From NCBI RefSeq assembly GCF_015472005.1, contig NZ_BMAQ01000005.1:186001-250000 (forward strand): 64,000 nt of DNA. The letters run 5' to 3'. Below, one piece after another: positions 44,951 through 54,298 of this stretch (its first letter is position 1; every line of letters begins with the position of its first letter). A program made the position numbers and the translations under genes. This DNA is from Insulibacter thermoxylanivorax. Lineage in GTDB: Bacteria; Bacillota; Bacilli; Paenibacillales; DA-C8. The notes beneath the pieces were generated by a model that worked only from the letters and a program-made list of their open reading frames with translations, made no database searches and was not told the origin of the DNA.

Positions 44951-45307
44951 ATGTCTCCATGGTTCGAGATCGCGTTGCTGCTGCTAATCGTCATGATCAT
45001 CATCTGGCTGGCAGCGGGCCTCAGCATGTACCGGCGGATCGCAGAACTATTGGATGCCAGGACGCACAATGAGAAGCGCATCTACGTGCACGAGACGGGT
45101 GAGGAAGCGGTGGCCTACGCCGAATCGATGGAACCGAATTCGGGGAGGGAGAAGCATCTGGAGCGGGCAGTGGATTATATGCGAAGGCAATTCCAAGAAC
45201 GGCAGCTTCCCTTCGACTATGAACAGGCGCGAGCCGTCATCGAGAAAGCGGCTTTGCGCCGCGGGATCGACGCAGCTGATATCGGCCGCCAGCCTTCATC
45301 TTCCTGA
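44951..45307 (+). CDS. Small membrane protein, holin LLH-like C-terminus
   Basis: The 118-residue product has one N-terminal membrane helix (FEIALLLLIVMIIIWLAAGL), a basic/acidic stretch, and a C-terminal pair of helices (KHLERAVDYMRRQFQERQLP, EQARAVIEKAALRRG). That end resembles the C-terminal part of phage holins of the LLH family, though no other phage gene is near. GGTGAT four bases before ATG 44951 can pair with the anti-SD; ATG 44930 has no such site. Single gene behind a good promoter; function uncertain. Confidence 0.6.
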   Translation: MSPWFEIALLLLIVMIIIWLAAGLSMYRRIAELLDARTHNEKRIYVHETGEEAVAYAESMEPNSGREKHLERAVDYMRRQFQERQLPFDYEQARAVIEKAALRRGIDAADIGRQPSSS

Positions 45308-45343
45308 GAAGCGCTGCGCAGAGCAGGATGTTCCATAGGGAAA

Positions 45344-45377
45344 CAGAAGCCTCACATGATTACATGTGAGGCTTCTG
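45344..45377. terminator. Bidirectional hairpin overlapping the AraC gene's stop codon
   Basis: CAGAAGCCTCACATG (45344-45358) and CATGTGAGGCTTCTG (45363-45377) are perfect 15-base complements around ATTA. The right arm encodes the C-terminus of the minus-strand regulator. No T tract on either side. Confidence 0.65.
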
Positions 45378-47687
45378 CAGCGGCAAGTGCTTCATATGCT
45401 TCTCCCGATATTGCCCCGGTGTCATTCCCTCATGTTTGCGGAAGGAGCGGATGAAGTTTTGCGGATTGTTGTAACACAGTTTCGCCGCGATCTCTTTGAT
45501 CGTCATATTGGTCTCCGCCAGCCATTTCTTCGCCATGCTGAAGCGGTAAGCCGTCAGATATTCGCTGAATGAATAGTTAGTCTCTTTGCGGAACACGCTG
45601 CTTAAGTAATTTGCATTGTAATGAAGCTTCTGTGCGCACATCTCCAGGGTCAGATCCGTGTCATAATAGCGCTGGATCATATCGATGATCTTCTCGGAGA
45701 TGTTGTGGTACTGCGCATCCTGACGATCGCGGAAGATCTTGATCATCGGGTCGATCAGACTCGACCAGAACCACTCCTCGATCTCCGCAGCGATTCTCAG
45801 TTCCGTCAATTGTTCGAAGAGCGATCGGTTGGACTGCTGGATCTGATTCAGGCTGATGCCGGATTCCTGCATGACGATCAGGAGATTGTTCAGCAGCCGT
45901 GCCAGCGGAATCAGGTATTCCTGCGGCGTCAGTTCGGCTGCGAATACGGCTTGCAGGAATTCCCGGATCGCCTGCTTCGCTTGCTCTTGGTCCGCAAGTT
46001 TGATCGCATCGATCAGTTCCAGTTCGATGTGCTGAGGATAATTTAGATTCAGGTAATGTTTGCCCGAATTGATATCTTCGTATTGGATGATGATGCCTTC
46101 CCCGAGCTTGATGCGGTGCCTGAGGGCATCCAGCCCTTCGCGGTAGGCCCTCGGAATCTGGGTCCAATCTTGGAACGGCAGGCTGATGCCGATGCTGACT
46201 TTCAGTTCCAGATAGTTCAGGATCTTGCTCTGCAGATCCTCAGTGATGCCGTACAGCAGCTTGTTGAACTGCTGATTGTCCGCATCCCTGCTTCCCGCGA
46301 TCGTCACGATGGTATGATCGATGATTACAGGGGACAAGCGATGCCCGAAGGGGATGAGCTCCTCGATCATATTCTGAATGGCGAATTGCAGGAGTTCAAG
46401 ATCCTGTTTGCTGTAGCGGGTGCCCTCCAGCGTATCGATCTGCAGCGTGAGCATCGCCATCGTGCGCCATTGTTCTACTTGCTGACCGTACCCGTAGCGG
46501 ATAAGCTTGTCGACGAGTTCGCTGCTTTTGACATTGCCTTGGCAGGCGCGGATCAGGAAGAAGGTGCGCACTTGCGAGAGATGGTGGCGAACTTCGTTTT
46601 CCAGACGGGTTTTGGACTGGAACAGCGAAGCGACATGCTCGCCGATGACTTGGAACTCATTCACATGGCGGCTGTTTCCCTCCACCTGCTCGCCGAACAG
46701 CCGCATCAGCCGCTTGATCGGCGAGTACATCCGCCGTGATCCCAGCCATACGGTGATGGCCGACAGGAAGAGCAGGATCAGGCAGACGATGAGCGTATAC
46801 TCGCCGATCTTCGTCGCTTCCTTCGTCATGCTCGCGATATCGATCGCCGAGACATAGATCCAGTCGTTAAAGTCCGATTGGTAATAGATGATGGAATATG
46901 GCTTGCCGTTGTATTCAGCTGTGAACTGGCCCGAAGAACCCGTGAACTGTTCGGGTGATAACGGACTGATCGCAGACAGATGCTCGCCGATGAGCTGATG
47001 ATCGGCATGCAGCAAGACGCGGAACTGATCATCCAGGATGAATAGTTCGGAATCACTCTCCGCTTCGAATTGCTGAAATTCCTGAAAGCTGCATGCGGGG
47101 ATATTAGCAAGGATAAATCCCGTTTTGGTTAAGCTGTTCACTGGAAGCTTTTTGATTAGACTTATGGTATAATTACAAACAACGTTTGAAGCGTTTTCTT
47201 CGCTGTAATACCATTTACTGGGACTTAGAATCCATGATATCTCATCCGGGTGATTGATCAGCGATGCGATCTCTTCATTGTAAGCGTATTCATCGAGCCG
47301 ATAGATACCCGAGTTTTTGACCATCCAGTTATGCGCCAGATTGACGACGATGACATCTTCGAGCTTCGTATCGAAGGATTGCATGTGACGAAGCTCGTTG
47401 CGCAGGTCGTTGTAGAGCATAAAGTCTTCCACTGTGATCTCGCGGCTGATGGCTTCTCTGAGAACGACGGAATTCACCACTTGATTGAGCGTGTGGTTGA
47501 CAGTGGTAAGTATTTGTTCTACATTGGCATTGGTCTGCATAAGAAGCTGCATTTTACCGCGATTAACATGATTTTGAATTTCATTAGAAGATGTGATATA
47601 GGAGAAAAAACCGATAAAGACAACGGGGATGGTGCTTAACAATAAACCGAAGAGGATCATTTTGCTGAGATAATTTAACGACTTCAT
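45360..47687 (-). CDS. Membrane-bound AraC-family regulator (YesN/YtdP type)
   Basis: The 775-residue protein has a membrane helix near residues 9-30, an extracellular Cache-like sensor region, a second helix near 282-302 and a HAMP-like segment. A central cytoplasmic region and a C-terminal AraC DNA-binding domain (LTLEMCAQKLHYNANYLSSV, MTIKEIAAKLCYNNPQNFIR) follow. Such regulators control neighbouring oligosaccharide transporters in Paenibacillus. AGGTGA seven bases upstream favours ATG 47687; the frame up to 47774 lacks a site. It is divergent from two binding-protein genes, whose promoters share a sequence motif. Confidence 0.9.
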   Translation of the reverse strand: MKSLNYLSKMILFGLLLSTIPVVFIGFFSYITSSNEIQNHVNRGKMQLLMQTNANVEQILTTVNHTLNQVVNSVVLREAISREITVEDFMLYNDLRNELRHMQSFDTKLEDVIVVNLAHNWMVKNSGIYRLDEYAYNEEIASLINHPDEISWILSPSKWYYSEENASNVVCNYTISLIKKLPVNSLTKTGFILANIPACSFQEFQQFEAESDSELFILDDQFRVLLHADHQLIGEHLSAISPLSPEQFTGSSGQFTAEYNGKPYSIIYYQSDFNDWIYVSAIDIASMTKEATKIGEYTLIVCLILLFLSAITVWLGSRRMYSPIKRLMRLFGEQVEGNSRHVNEFQVIGEHVASLFQSKTRLENEVRHHLSQVRTFFLIRACQGNVKSSELVDKLIRYGYGQQVEQWRTMAMLTLQIDTLEGTRYSKQDLELLQFAIQNMIEELIPFGHRLSPVIIDHTIVTIAGSRDADNQQFNKLLYGITEDLQSKILNYLELKVSIGISLPFQDWTQIPRAYREGLDALRHRIKLGEGIIIQYEDINSGKHYLNLNYPQHIELELIDAIKLADQEQAKQAIREFLQAVFAAELTPQEYLIPLARLLNNLLIVMQESGISLNQIQQSNRSLFEQLTELRIAAEIEEWFWSSLIDPMIKIFRDRQDAQYHNISEKIIDMIQRYYDTDLTLEMCAQKLHYNANYLSSVFRKETNYSFSEYLTAYRFSMAKKWLAETNMTIKEIAAKLCYNNPQNFIRSFRKHEGMTPGQYREKHMKHLPLQKPHM

Positions 47688-47790
47688 GCTACTCATCACC
47701 TGTCTTGTTAAGAGTATGATCCAACCTTCTTCAATTATGGACTGCCCAAAGAGCCATCTAGAGATTATAATCAAACTATATCCAAACGAT

Positions 47791-47820
47791 ATTCATCATA
47801 AGATCATCGCTATATGATGA
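47791..47820 (+). promoter_or_regulatory. Inverted repeat in the AraC/SBP divergent region
   Basis: TTCATCAT (47791-47798) and ATGATGAA (47813-47820) are exact complements with a 14-base spacer, about 80 bases upstream of the first binding-protein gene. Confidence 0.5.
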
Positions 47821-47837
47821 ATCATATCATGAAAGCG

Positions 47838-47853
47838 TAATCATTATCTCATA
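47838..47853 (+). promoter_or_regulatory. Motif shared by both binding-protein gene promoters, copy 1
   Basis: TAATCATTATCTCATA lies 45-60 bases before the first binding-protein gene. The copy before the second gene (49474-49489) is identical at 15 of 16 positions. A 14-base version, TAATCATTTTCTCA, occurs inside the first gene's signal-peptide region (47953-47966). Confidence 0.5.
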
Positions 47854-47897
47854 TGTTTATCACTAAATAGATCATGAAGTCCTAAGGGGGAACTTCC

Positions 47898-49415
47898 ATG
47901 CGAAGCGGGAAGAAACGCGTTAAGCCGTTCGGGATGAAGGTGATCACCTCGATAATCATTTTCTCACATATGATCATGCTGGCTGCATGCGGCTCCAGCG
48001 GCGACCACTCAGCGGCGATGGAACGAAGACCCGAGATCACGATTATGGCGCCGCTGCATTTTCCCAATCCGCCGCATGAGGATCTAATCGAGGAGATCAA
48101 CCGCTTGACGAATGTGGATCTGAAGATCGAGTGGGTGCCCGACGGCATCTATACCGATAAGATGAATACTGCGCTGACGACCAACTCCTTGAAGAAGGCC
48201 ACCTTCGTAAAGTATACCGATTATATCCTGGTCAAAAATGCGATCCGCAGCGGTGTGTTCTGGGAGATCGGGCCTTATCTGGATGATTACCCGAACCTTC
48301 GCAATCTGGACAAGTCCATTCTGGAGCAGGCAGCCGTTGACGGCAAGATCTACGGCCTGTATACGGAACGCCCTTCGTCGCGGCAGGGGATCATCCTGCG
48401 CAAGGATTGGCTGGATCGCCTGGGCCTAAGCGAGCCGACGACGATCGAAGAGCTCTATGATGTCCTTCGCCGATTCACCTTGGAAGATCCAGACGGCAAC
48501 GGCATGGATGACACCTTCGGGCTGACGGACCGCAATGATCTGATCTTCGGTGCGTTCAAGACGCTGAGCTCCTATTTCGGCACTCCGAACAATTGGGCTT
48601 TTGTCGACGGCGAATTGGTCGCTGAGTTTGAGACACAAGCGTATATCGATACGATGGATTTTATGCGCAGGTTATATAAAGAAGGATTGATCAATCAGGA
48701 TTTTGCCGTGACCAGCAAACAAGTGCAGCGGGATCACTTGATTCGCGGAGCAGCGGGCGTCTATATCGGCAGCATGCTGGATGCGCAGCGGCTCGCCGAG
48801 GAAGCGATGAAGGTGAATCCGGAGGCACGCTTCACCCTCGTCAATCGCATCCATGGTCCGGAAGGACTGCGGGTGTGGTCGATCCCGAAGTACAACGGAC
48901 TGTATCTGTTCTCGAAGAAGGCGATCCATGACGAAGAAGAACTCCGTGAAGTGCTGCGTTTCTTCGACCGCTCGATGGATGCGGATGTCAGCAATCTGAT
49001 GCGATACGGCTTCGAGCACCGCCATCACATCGTGCAGGAGGGGAAGGTCTACCTGCCACAGGAGACCTATGCCTTTAGAGTCTCTGAAGTGAATGCGCTG
49101 CATGCGCTGATGATCGCGGATCTGAGCAACCCTAACCTCATGGAAGTGCAGAACTCAGAACCGCTGACGGAACTTGCGGAGCAGCTCAGCGCGGACAATG
49201 AGAACTTCCTGGTGGAAGATCCCACGGCCTCCCTCGAATCCGCTACCTATGACGAGAAAGGAAGCGAGTTGTACAAGATCATCACCGATGCAACTTACAA
49301 CTATATCTTGGGGAATCTTGATGTGGAAGGATTCCAAGCAGAAGTCGAACGATGGCGCAGAAACGGCGGCGACCAGATTCGACAAGAATATATGCATTCC
49401 TATTCTCATAAGTAA
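47898..49415 (+). CDS. Extracellular solute-binding lipoprotein (oligosaccharide)
   Basis: This 505-residue LplA/family 1-type binding lipoprotein has a signal peptide with lipobox MLAAC (Cys near 32), followed by TIMAPLHFPN and a long body. It is clearly paralogous to the next gene (FGLTDRNDLIFGAF against FGLTDRNDLVYGAF; GINQDFAVTSK-like against MNQDFAATSK). AAGGGGG precedes ATG 47898. It has its own terminator, so its level may be set separately from the main transporter operon. Confidence 0.9.
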   Translation: MRSGKKRVKPFGMKVITSIIIFSHMIMLAACGSSGDHSAAMERRPEITIMAPLHFPNPPHEDLIEEINRLTNVDLKIEWVPDGIYTDKMNTALTTNSLKKATFVKYTDYILVKNAIRSGVFWEIGPYLDDYPNLRNLDKSILEQAAVDGKIYGLYTERPSSRQGIILRKDWLDRLGLSEPTTIEELYDVLRRFTLEDPDGNGMDDTFGLTDRNDLIFGAFKTLSSYFGTPNNWAFVDGELVAEFETQAYIDTMDFMRRLYKEGLINQDFAVTSKQVQRDHLIRGAAGVYIGSMLDAQRLAEEAMKVNPEARFTLVNRIHGPEGLRVWSIPKYNGLYLFSKKAIHDEEELREVLRFFDRSMDADVSNLMRYGFEHRHHIVQEGKVYLPQETYAFRVSEVNALHALMIADLSNPNLMEVQNSEPLTELAEQLSADNENFLVEDPTASLESATYDEKGSELYKIITDATYNYILGNLDVEGFQAEVERWRRNGGDQIRQEYMHSYSHK

Positions 49416-49421
49416 ATGTTG

Positions 49422-49446
49422 AGCACCCGTGACCGGGTGCTTTTTT
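49422..49446 (+). terminator. Terminator after the first binding-protein gene
   Basis: AGCACCCG (49422-49429) pairs with CGGGTGCT (49434-49441) around TGAC, followed by TTTTTT. Confidence 0.9.
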
Positions 49447-49473
49447 ATTGCTTTTTATCATGTTCACGGAAGA

Positions 49474-49489
49474 TAATCATTTTCTCATA
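49474..49489 (+). promoter_or_regulatory. Motif shared by both binding-protein gene promoters, copy 2
   Basis: TAATCATTTTCTCATA, one mismatch from copy 1, lies about 126-141 bases before the second binding-protein gene. Confidence 0.45.
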
Positions 49490-49614
49490 AACCTAAGCAG
49501 CATGAGGCTTGGTGATGCGATTTGTGAGCAAATGATTGTATACGTAATGTCGGATTGATTGTAAGTTTGAAGTGAATCATTAATTACATTTTTTCGAAAT
49601 GGAGGTCAAGCTGT

Positions 49615-51183
49615 ATGACGAAGACGAAGAGAAGTCTCACACTCCTATTGAGCCTGCTCATGGTGCTGAGCTTCGTGCTAGCCGCTTGCTCAGGAGGAAG
49701 CAGCAACAACGCAGCTCCAACGAATACGCAAGGGGGGAATCAGCAGCAAGGCTCGAACAATCAGGGAGCGGATCCTAAACCGGAGCCGCCGACAGAATTC
49801 ACCATCATGCTGCCGCTTAATACCGCAGACCAGCCGACGGATGTGATTAAGAAAGAGCTGGAGAAATTGACGAATACGAAGCTGACGTATAACTTCTTCC
49901 CGGCGGATACCTATGAGGAGAAACTGAGCTCTTCCTTCGCAACGGGTTCCTTCCCGGAAGTCGTCTACATGAAGAACCAGGCGACCTTCATCCAGATGAG
50001 GGAAGCGATCCGCGACGGGCAGTTCTGGGAGATCGGACCATACCTCCCCGAGTTTGAGAACTTGAGCAAACTGAAGGAACAAGTTCTCAAGAACACGATG
50101 GTTGACGGCAAGCTGTATTCCCTGTATATCGGCCGTCCGCTGGCACGGCAAGGAATGATCTACCGCAAGGACTGGGCAGATCGGCTCGGCTTGGATGCGC
50201 CGAAGAATGTCGACGAATTCTTCGAGATGCTGCGGGCGTTCACGGAAGACGATCCCGACAATGACGGCGTGGACAACACCTTCGGTCTGACGGACCGCAA
50301 CGACCTCGTCTACGGTGCCTTTGACACGGTGGCTTCCTGGTTCGGCGTGCCGACGAACTGGGGTGAGAAGGATGGGCAGCTGTTGCCGAAGTTCATGTTC
50401 GATGAATATATCGAGGTTATGGACTTCTTCCGCAAGATCCGCAGCGCGGGTTATATGAACCAAGACTTCGCTGCGACGAGTAAGACAGACCAAGTCAACC
50501 TGCTGACCAGCGGCAGATACGGTGTCTATGTCGGGTCGCTTCAGGACGTCAACAGCTTGCAGAGAGATCTTGAGAAGAACGATCCGAATGCGGTCCTGTG
50601 GACGCATGCGCTGATCGAAGGTCCGAACGGCAATATCTCGACTTGGGCGATCCCGGGTTATAACAATGTCGTTCTGTTCCCGAAGAGCTCGATCAAGGAT
50701 GAGGATCAGCTGAGACAGATCCTGGCGTTCTTCGACAAGATGATGACGCCGGAGGTTGCGAACCTCATGTACTGGGGTATCGAAGGCGTTCACTACACCG
50801 TGGTTGACGGCAAAGCCAGACCTGTTGAGGACAGCGATCTGATCAACCGCGATGTCAAGGGATATAAGGACAGTGTCATCGGTGAACCGGAAACCAACGG
50901 CATGATGGAAGCTTATCATGAGCTGGAAGCGAGAATCCATGCTGAGAAGCTCATCTTGGAGAACGAGAAATATGCCATCCATGACCCGACCGCTCCTCTG
51001 GACTCCAAGACTTATGCGGAGAAAGGGTTGGAGCTCGACGAGATCATCAAGAATGCCACTTATCAATACATCTACGAGCAGATCGACCTTGATGGCTTCC
51101 AGGCAGCGATCGATCAGTGGTTGAGCCGCGGCGGACAGGACATCATCGACGAATATAACGAGGCTTATCGAGCAGCAAGATAA
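49615..51183 (+). CDS. Extracellular solute-binding lipoprotein (oligosaccharide), paralogue
   Basis: This 522-residue binding lipoprotein has lipobox VLAAC (Cys near 25), a Gly/Asn/Gln-rich linker of about 30 residues, then FTIMLPLNTADQP and the same body as the preceding gene. GGAGG precedes ATG 49615. It starts the operon that continues with two permeases, a GH105 enzyme and an SDR. No ATPase gene is present; in Bacillota this class usually shares the general MsmX-type ATPase encoded elsewhere. Confidence 0.92.
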   Translation: MTKTKRSLTLLLSLLMVLSFVLAACSGGSSNNAAPTNTQGGNQQQGSNNQGADPKPEPPTEFTIMLPLNTADQPTDVIKKELEKLTNTKLTYNFFPADTYEEKLSSSFATGSFPEVVYMKNQATFIQMREAIRDGQFWEIGPYLPEFENLSKLKEQVLKNTMVDGKLYSLYIGRPLARQGMIYRKDWADRLGLDAPKNVDEFFEMLRAFTEDDPDNDGVDNTFGLTDRNDLVYGAFDTVASWFGVPTNWGEKDGQLLPKFMFDEYIEVMDFFRKIRSAGYMNQDFAATSKTDQVNLLTSGRYGVYVGSLQDVNSLQRDLEKNDPNAVLWTHALIEGPNGNISTWAIPGYNNVVLFPKSSIKDEDQLRQILAFFDKMMTPEVANLMYWGIEGVHYTVVDGKARPVEDSDLINRDVKGYKDSVIGEPETNGMMEAYHELEARIHAEKLILENEKYAIHDPTAPLDSKTYAEKGLELDEIIKNATYQYIYEQIDLDGFQAAIDQWLSRGGQDIIDEYNEAYRAAR

Positions 51184-51195
51184 CATGCTGGGAGA

Positions 51196-51220
51196 GGGCT
51201 GTTGAATCGCTCAACAGCCC
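51196..51220 (+). terminator. Intercistronic hairpin between binding protein and permease genes
   Basis: GGGCTGTTGA (51196-51205) pairs with TCAACAGCCC (51211-51220), followed only by TTCCC. It probably limits read-through or protects the upstream mRNA, giving more binding protein than permease. Confidence 0.65.
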
Positions 51221-51260
51221 TTCCCATTAAATGAACTTTATACAGAAAGGAAGAACGGGT

Positions 51261-52211
51261 ATGCAGCAAGCTTCGGTCCAACCGCAACAGACCATTCCCA
51301 GGCCGCAGAGTGAAGTATGGCGGCGGATGAAACGCAACAAGCTGCTGTATTTGATGATCTTGCCAGGCATGCTGTATTTCATCATCTTCAAATACTTGCC
51401 GATGTTCGGCTTGATCATCTCTTTCCAAGACTTTAAACCTTACAAAGGATTCATATACAGCGAATGGGTGGGTTTGAAGCATTTCGAGAGGCTGTTTACA
51501 GAACCGGAATTCCTCATGATCTTGAAGAACACCTTAGTGTTGTTCGGCCTGAATCTGTTCATCTATTTCCCAATTCCGATCATCCTCTCTCTGATGTTAA
51601 ATGAGATTCGCATCTCTGCTTTTAAACGCACCGTGCAGACGCTCATCTATATCCCGCACTTCATGTCGTGGGTCATCATCGTCTCGATCAGCTACGTCAT
51701 GCTGACGATGGACGGCGGGATCATCAACCAGCTGCTGGTTCACTTCGGACATGAGAAGATCAATTTCCTGCTCAGCCCCGAATGGTTCCGGCCGATGTAT
51801 ATCATCCAAGTGATCTGGCGCGAAGCCGGCTGGGGGACGATCATCTATCTCGCGGCGATTGCCGCTGTTGATCCGGAGCTCTACGAAGCGGCGCGGATGG
51901 ACGGTGCCGGAAGGTTCCGCCAGATGTGGCATATCACGCTGCCGTCGATTCGCGGCGTGATCGTCACCCTCTTGATCCTGAAGATCGGGGATATCCTGGA
52001 GCTTGGCTTCGAACACGTCTACCTGCTGCTCAATTCGATGAACCGCAATGTTGCCGAGATCATCGATACGTACGTCTATACCGCTGCTCTCAAGCAAGGA
52101 CAGTACAGCTATAGTACAGCCATCGGTTTCTTCAAATCCTTTGTCGGTCTCATCATGGTGATGATCGCCAACAAGCTGGCCAGGAAGTTTGGCGAAGAGG
52201 GCGTCTACTAA
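51261..52211 (+). CDS. Sugar ABC transporter permease (LplB type)
   Basis: This 316-residue permease has six helices and the ATPase-contact EAA loop EAARMDGAGRFRQMW. LplB features include LLYLMILPGMLYFIIFKYLP, YIPHFMSWVIIV and the C-terminal YSTAIGFFKSFVGLIMV. AAAGGAAG about seven bases before ATG 51261 makes this the better start than ATG 51231. It pairs with the YtcP-type permease encoded next to import the ligand of the binding protein. Confidence 0.92.
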   Translation: MQQASVQPQQTIPRPQSEVWRRMKRNKLLYLMILPGMLYFIIFKYLPMFGLIISFQDFKPYKGFIYSEWVGLKHFERLFTEPEFLMILKNTLVLFGLNLFIYFPIPIILSLMLNEIRISAFKRTVQTLIYIPHFMSWVIIVSISYVMLTMDGGIINQLLVHFGHEKINFLLSPEWFRPMYIIQVIWREAGWGTIIYLAAIAAVDPELYEAARMDGAGRFRQMWHITLPSIRGVIVTLLILKIGDILELGFEHVYLLLNSMNRNVAEIIDTYVYTAALKQGQYSYSTAIGFFKSFVGLIMVMIANKLARKFGEEGVY

Positions 52212-52232
52212 TACACGAAGGAGGAAAGAGAA

Positions 52233-53102
52233 ATGGTAGAAGACAGATCGCTGCAAGGTAGAATCTTCTCGATCATCAACTATTTTCTGCTGTCGGTCAT
52301 CGCATTGCTGTGCTTAGTGCCATTCCTTCATGTATTGGCAGGCTCCTTTACAACGAATGCCGAACTGGCCGCAAAACCCTTCATCATCATCCCGGAAGTG
52401 TGGAGTCTAGATGCCTACAAGTTCGTCTTCTCGACGAATACGATTACGCGGGCGATGCTGATCTCGATTGGCGTGACTTTGATCGGTACATTGTTCAGCA
52501 TGTTCTTCACTTCTTTGACGGCTTACGGCCTTGCGAGAAGGGACCTTGACGGCCGCCGGATACTGATGTTCCTCGTGGTCTTCACGATGCTGTTCCAAGG
52601 CGGGATGATCCCGACCTTCTTGATCGTGAAGGAACTGGGCTTGATCAACAAATATGCAGCGCTGATCATCCCCAGCACGATCAATGCCTTCAATATGATC
52701 ATCTTGAGGAACTTCTTCCAGAACATCCCCGATGGACTGGAAGAATCGGCGAAGATCGACGGCTGCAATGACTTCGGCATCCTATTTAGGATCGTGCTGC
52801 CCCTGTCGCTGCCGGCGCTGGCTACGATCTCTCTCTTCTACGCGGTTACGTATTGGAATACGTACTTGAGTGCGATTCTCTATATCGACAGCAGTGAGAA
52901 ATGGCCGATTCAAGTATGGCTCAGACAGATCGTTGTTCTGGCGAGCGGCTTGGACGGCTCGACGAATGAAGATGTTCCGCCGCCTGACCAAGCGGTGAAG
53001 ATGGCGGTTATCATCGTCGCTACGATTCCGATTATGCTCGTCTATCCGTTCTTGCAGAAGCACTTTGCAAAAGGTGCATTGCTTGGTTCTATCAAGGGTT
53101 AA
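52233..53102 (+). CDS. Sugar ABC transporter permease (YtcP/LplC type)
   Basis: This 289-residue second permease of the importer has six helices and the EAA-type loop GLEESAKIDGCNDFGILFRI. The YtcP end LVYPFLQKHFAKGALLGSIKG is characteristic. GGAGG precedes ATG 52233, 21 bases after the LplB-type gene. Confidence 0.93.
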   Translation: MVEDRSLQGRIFSIINYFLLSVIALLCLVPFLHVLAGSFTTNAELAAKPFIIIPEVWSLDAYKFVFSTNTITRAMLISIGVTLIGTLFSMFFTSLTAYGLARRDLDGRRILMFLVVFTMLFQGGMIPTFLIVKELGLINKYAALIIPSTINAFNMIILRNFFQNIPDGLEESAKIDGCNDFGILFRIVLPLSLPALATISLFYAVTYWNTYLSAILYIDSSEKWPIQVWLRQIVVLASGLDGSTNEDVPPPDQAVKMAVIIVATIPIMLVYPFLQKHFAKGALLGSIKG

Positions 53103-53132
53103 GAGAGATAATCTATGCGGGAGGAATGCCGG

Positions 53133-54215
53133 ATGCAGAGGACACCGATTGAATGGGCAATATTCGCATGCGACAGCATGATGGCTCGCTACCGAGCCCC
53201 TGAACTTCCGCCGGCCCATCGATGGCATTACCATCAGGGAGTCTTCTTATGCGGGATGGAGATGTTGTGGGAAACCGTGCTGGAGGAACGTTACGATACG
53301 TATATCAGGGAATATGTGGATGCATTAGTTGATGAGAATGGGAATCTGTATTTTGCCAGGGATGAATTGGATGCGATCCAAGCGGGGCTCCTGCTCTTCC
53401 GACTGGATGCATCATCATCCGATCAGCGTTACCGGATTGCGGCTGCAAAGCTCAGAAGCTTATTTGACACGCTGAATCGAACTTCTGAGGGAGGCTTCTG
53501 GCATAAAGATAAATACCCTTATAATATGTGGCTTGACGGCCTGTACATGGGCGGCGTGTTCGCCCTGAAGTACGCCAATCAATACGGCGAGGTGCAGCTG
53601 AGAGACATGGTGCTGCACCAAGAGAAGCTGATGAGGAAACACATGAAGGATGAAAGGACCGGACTGCTCTATCATGCTTGGGATGAGAGCCGGCGCATGC
53701 CTTGGGCGGATCCTGAGACCGGCTGCTCGCCGGAGTTCTGGGGCCGTTCCCTCGGCTGGTACGGCCTGGCGCTGTCCCAGTTCATCGATCTGCTGCCGGA
53801 GGATCATGCAGGGCGCGCAGAGTTGATCCAGGTTCAAAGGGATTTCCTCACGGCATTGGTTCGTTATCAAGATGAGAGAAGCGGCCTGTGGTATCAGGTC
53901 GTGGATAAGGGAGATCACAGCGACAATTGGCTCGAAACGTCGTGTTCGGCGCTCTTCGTCTACGCGATCGCACGGGCCGTGAAGCAGGGCATTGTCGGCG
54001 ATGAATTCCGCCGCGTCGCGGAAAGGGGATATGAAGGCTTGACGAACCGCATGCGGACCGATGATGAGGGACGCTTCGTCATGCCGGATATCTGCATCGG
54101 CACCTCGGCGGGGGATTACACCAATTATGTCACCCGTCCGACCAGCGAGAACGATCTGCACGGTGTCGGCGCCTTCGTCATGGCATGTGTTGCCATGCAT
54201 GACCTGAATGCTTAG
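53133..54215 (+). CDS. Glycoside hydrolase family 105 (unsaturated rhamnogalacturonyl hydrolase)
   Basis: This 360-residue enzyme has the (alpha/alpha)6 barrel of the YteR/GH105 family. It removes the unsaturated uronic acid left by pectin or rhamnogalacturonan lyases. The segment MWLDGLYMGGVFALKYA carries the catalytic Asp of this family; HDGVFL-like HQGVFLCGMEMLW, EFWGRSLGWYGLAL and NWLETSCSALFVYAI are further markers. GGGAGGA seven bases before ATG 53133 favours it over ATG 53115. No signal peptide, so it acts on imported oligosaccharides. Confidence 0.9.
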   Translation: MQRTPIEWAIFACDSMMARYRAPELPPAHRWHYHQGVFLCGMEMLWETVLEERYDTYIREYVDALVDENGNLYFARDELDAIQAGLLLFRLDASSSDQRYRIAAAKLRSLFDTLNRTSEGGFWHKDKYPYNMWLDGLYMGGVFALKYANQYGEVQLRDMVLHQEKLMRKHMKDERTGLLYHAWDESRRMPWADPETGCSPEFWGRSLGWYGLALSQFIDLLPEDHAGRAELIQVQRDFLTALVRYQDERSGLWYQVVDKGDHSDNWLETSCSALFVYAIARAVKQGIVGDEFRRVAERGYEGLTNRMRTDDEGRFVMPDICIGTSAGDYTNYVTRPTSENDLHGVGAFVMACVAMHDLNA

Positions 54216-54298
54216 GAAGCGGTTGATCGTGATTCAGATCGGGCATGCTAACGTGGGTACCGTCATGTCGATACATGATTACTAACGGAGGTGCACCG

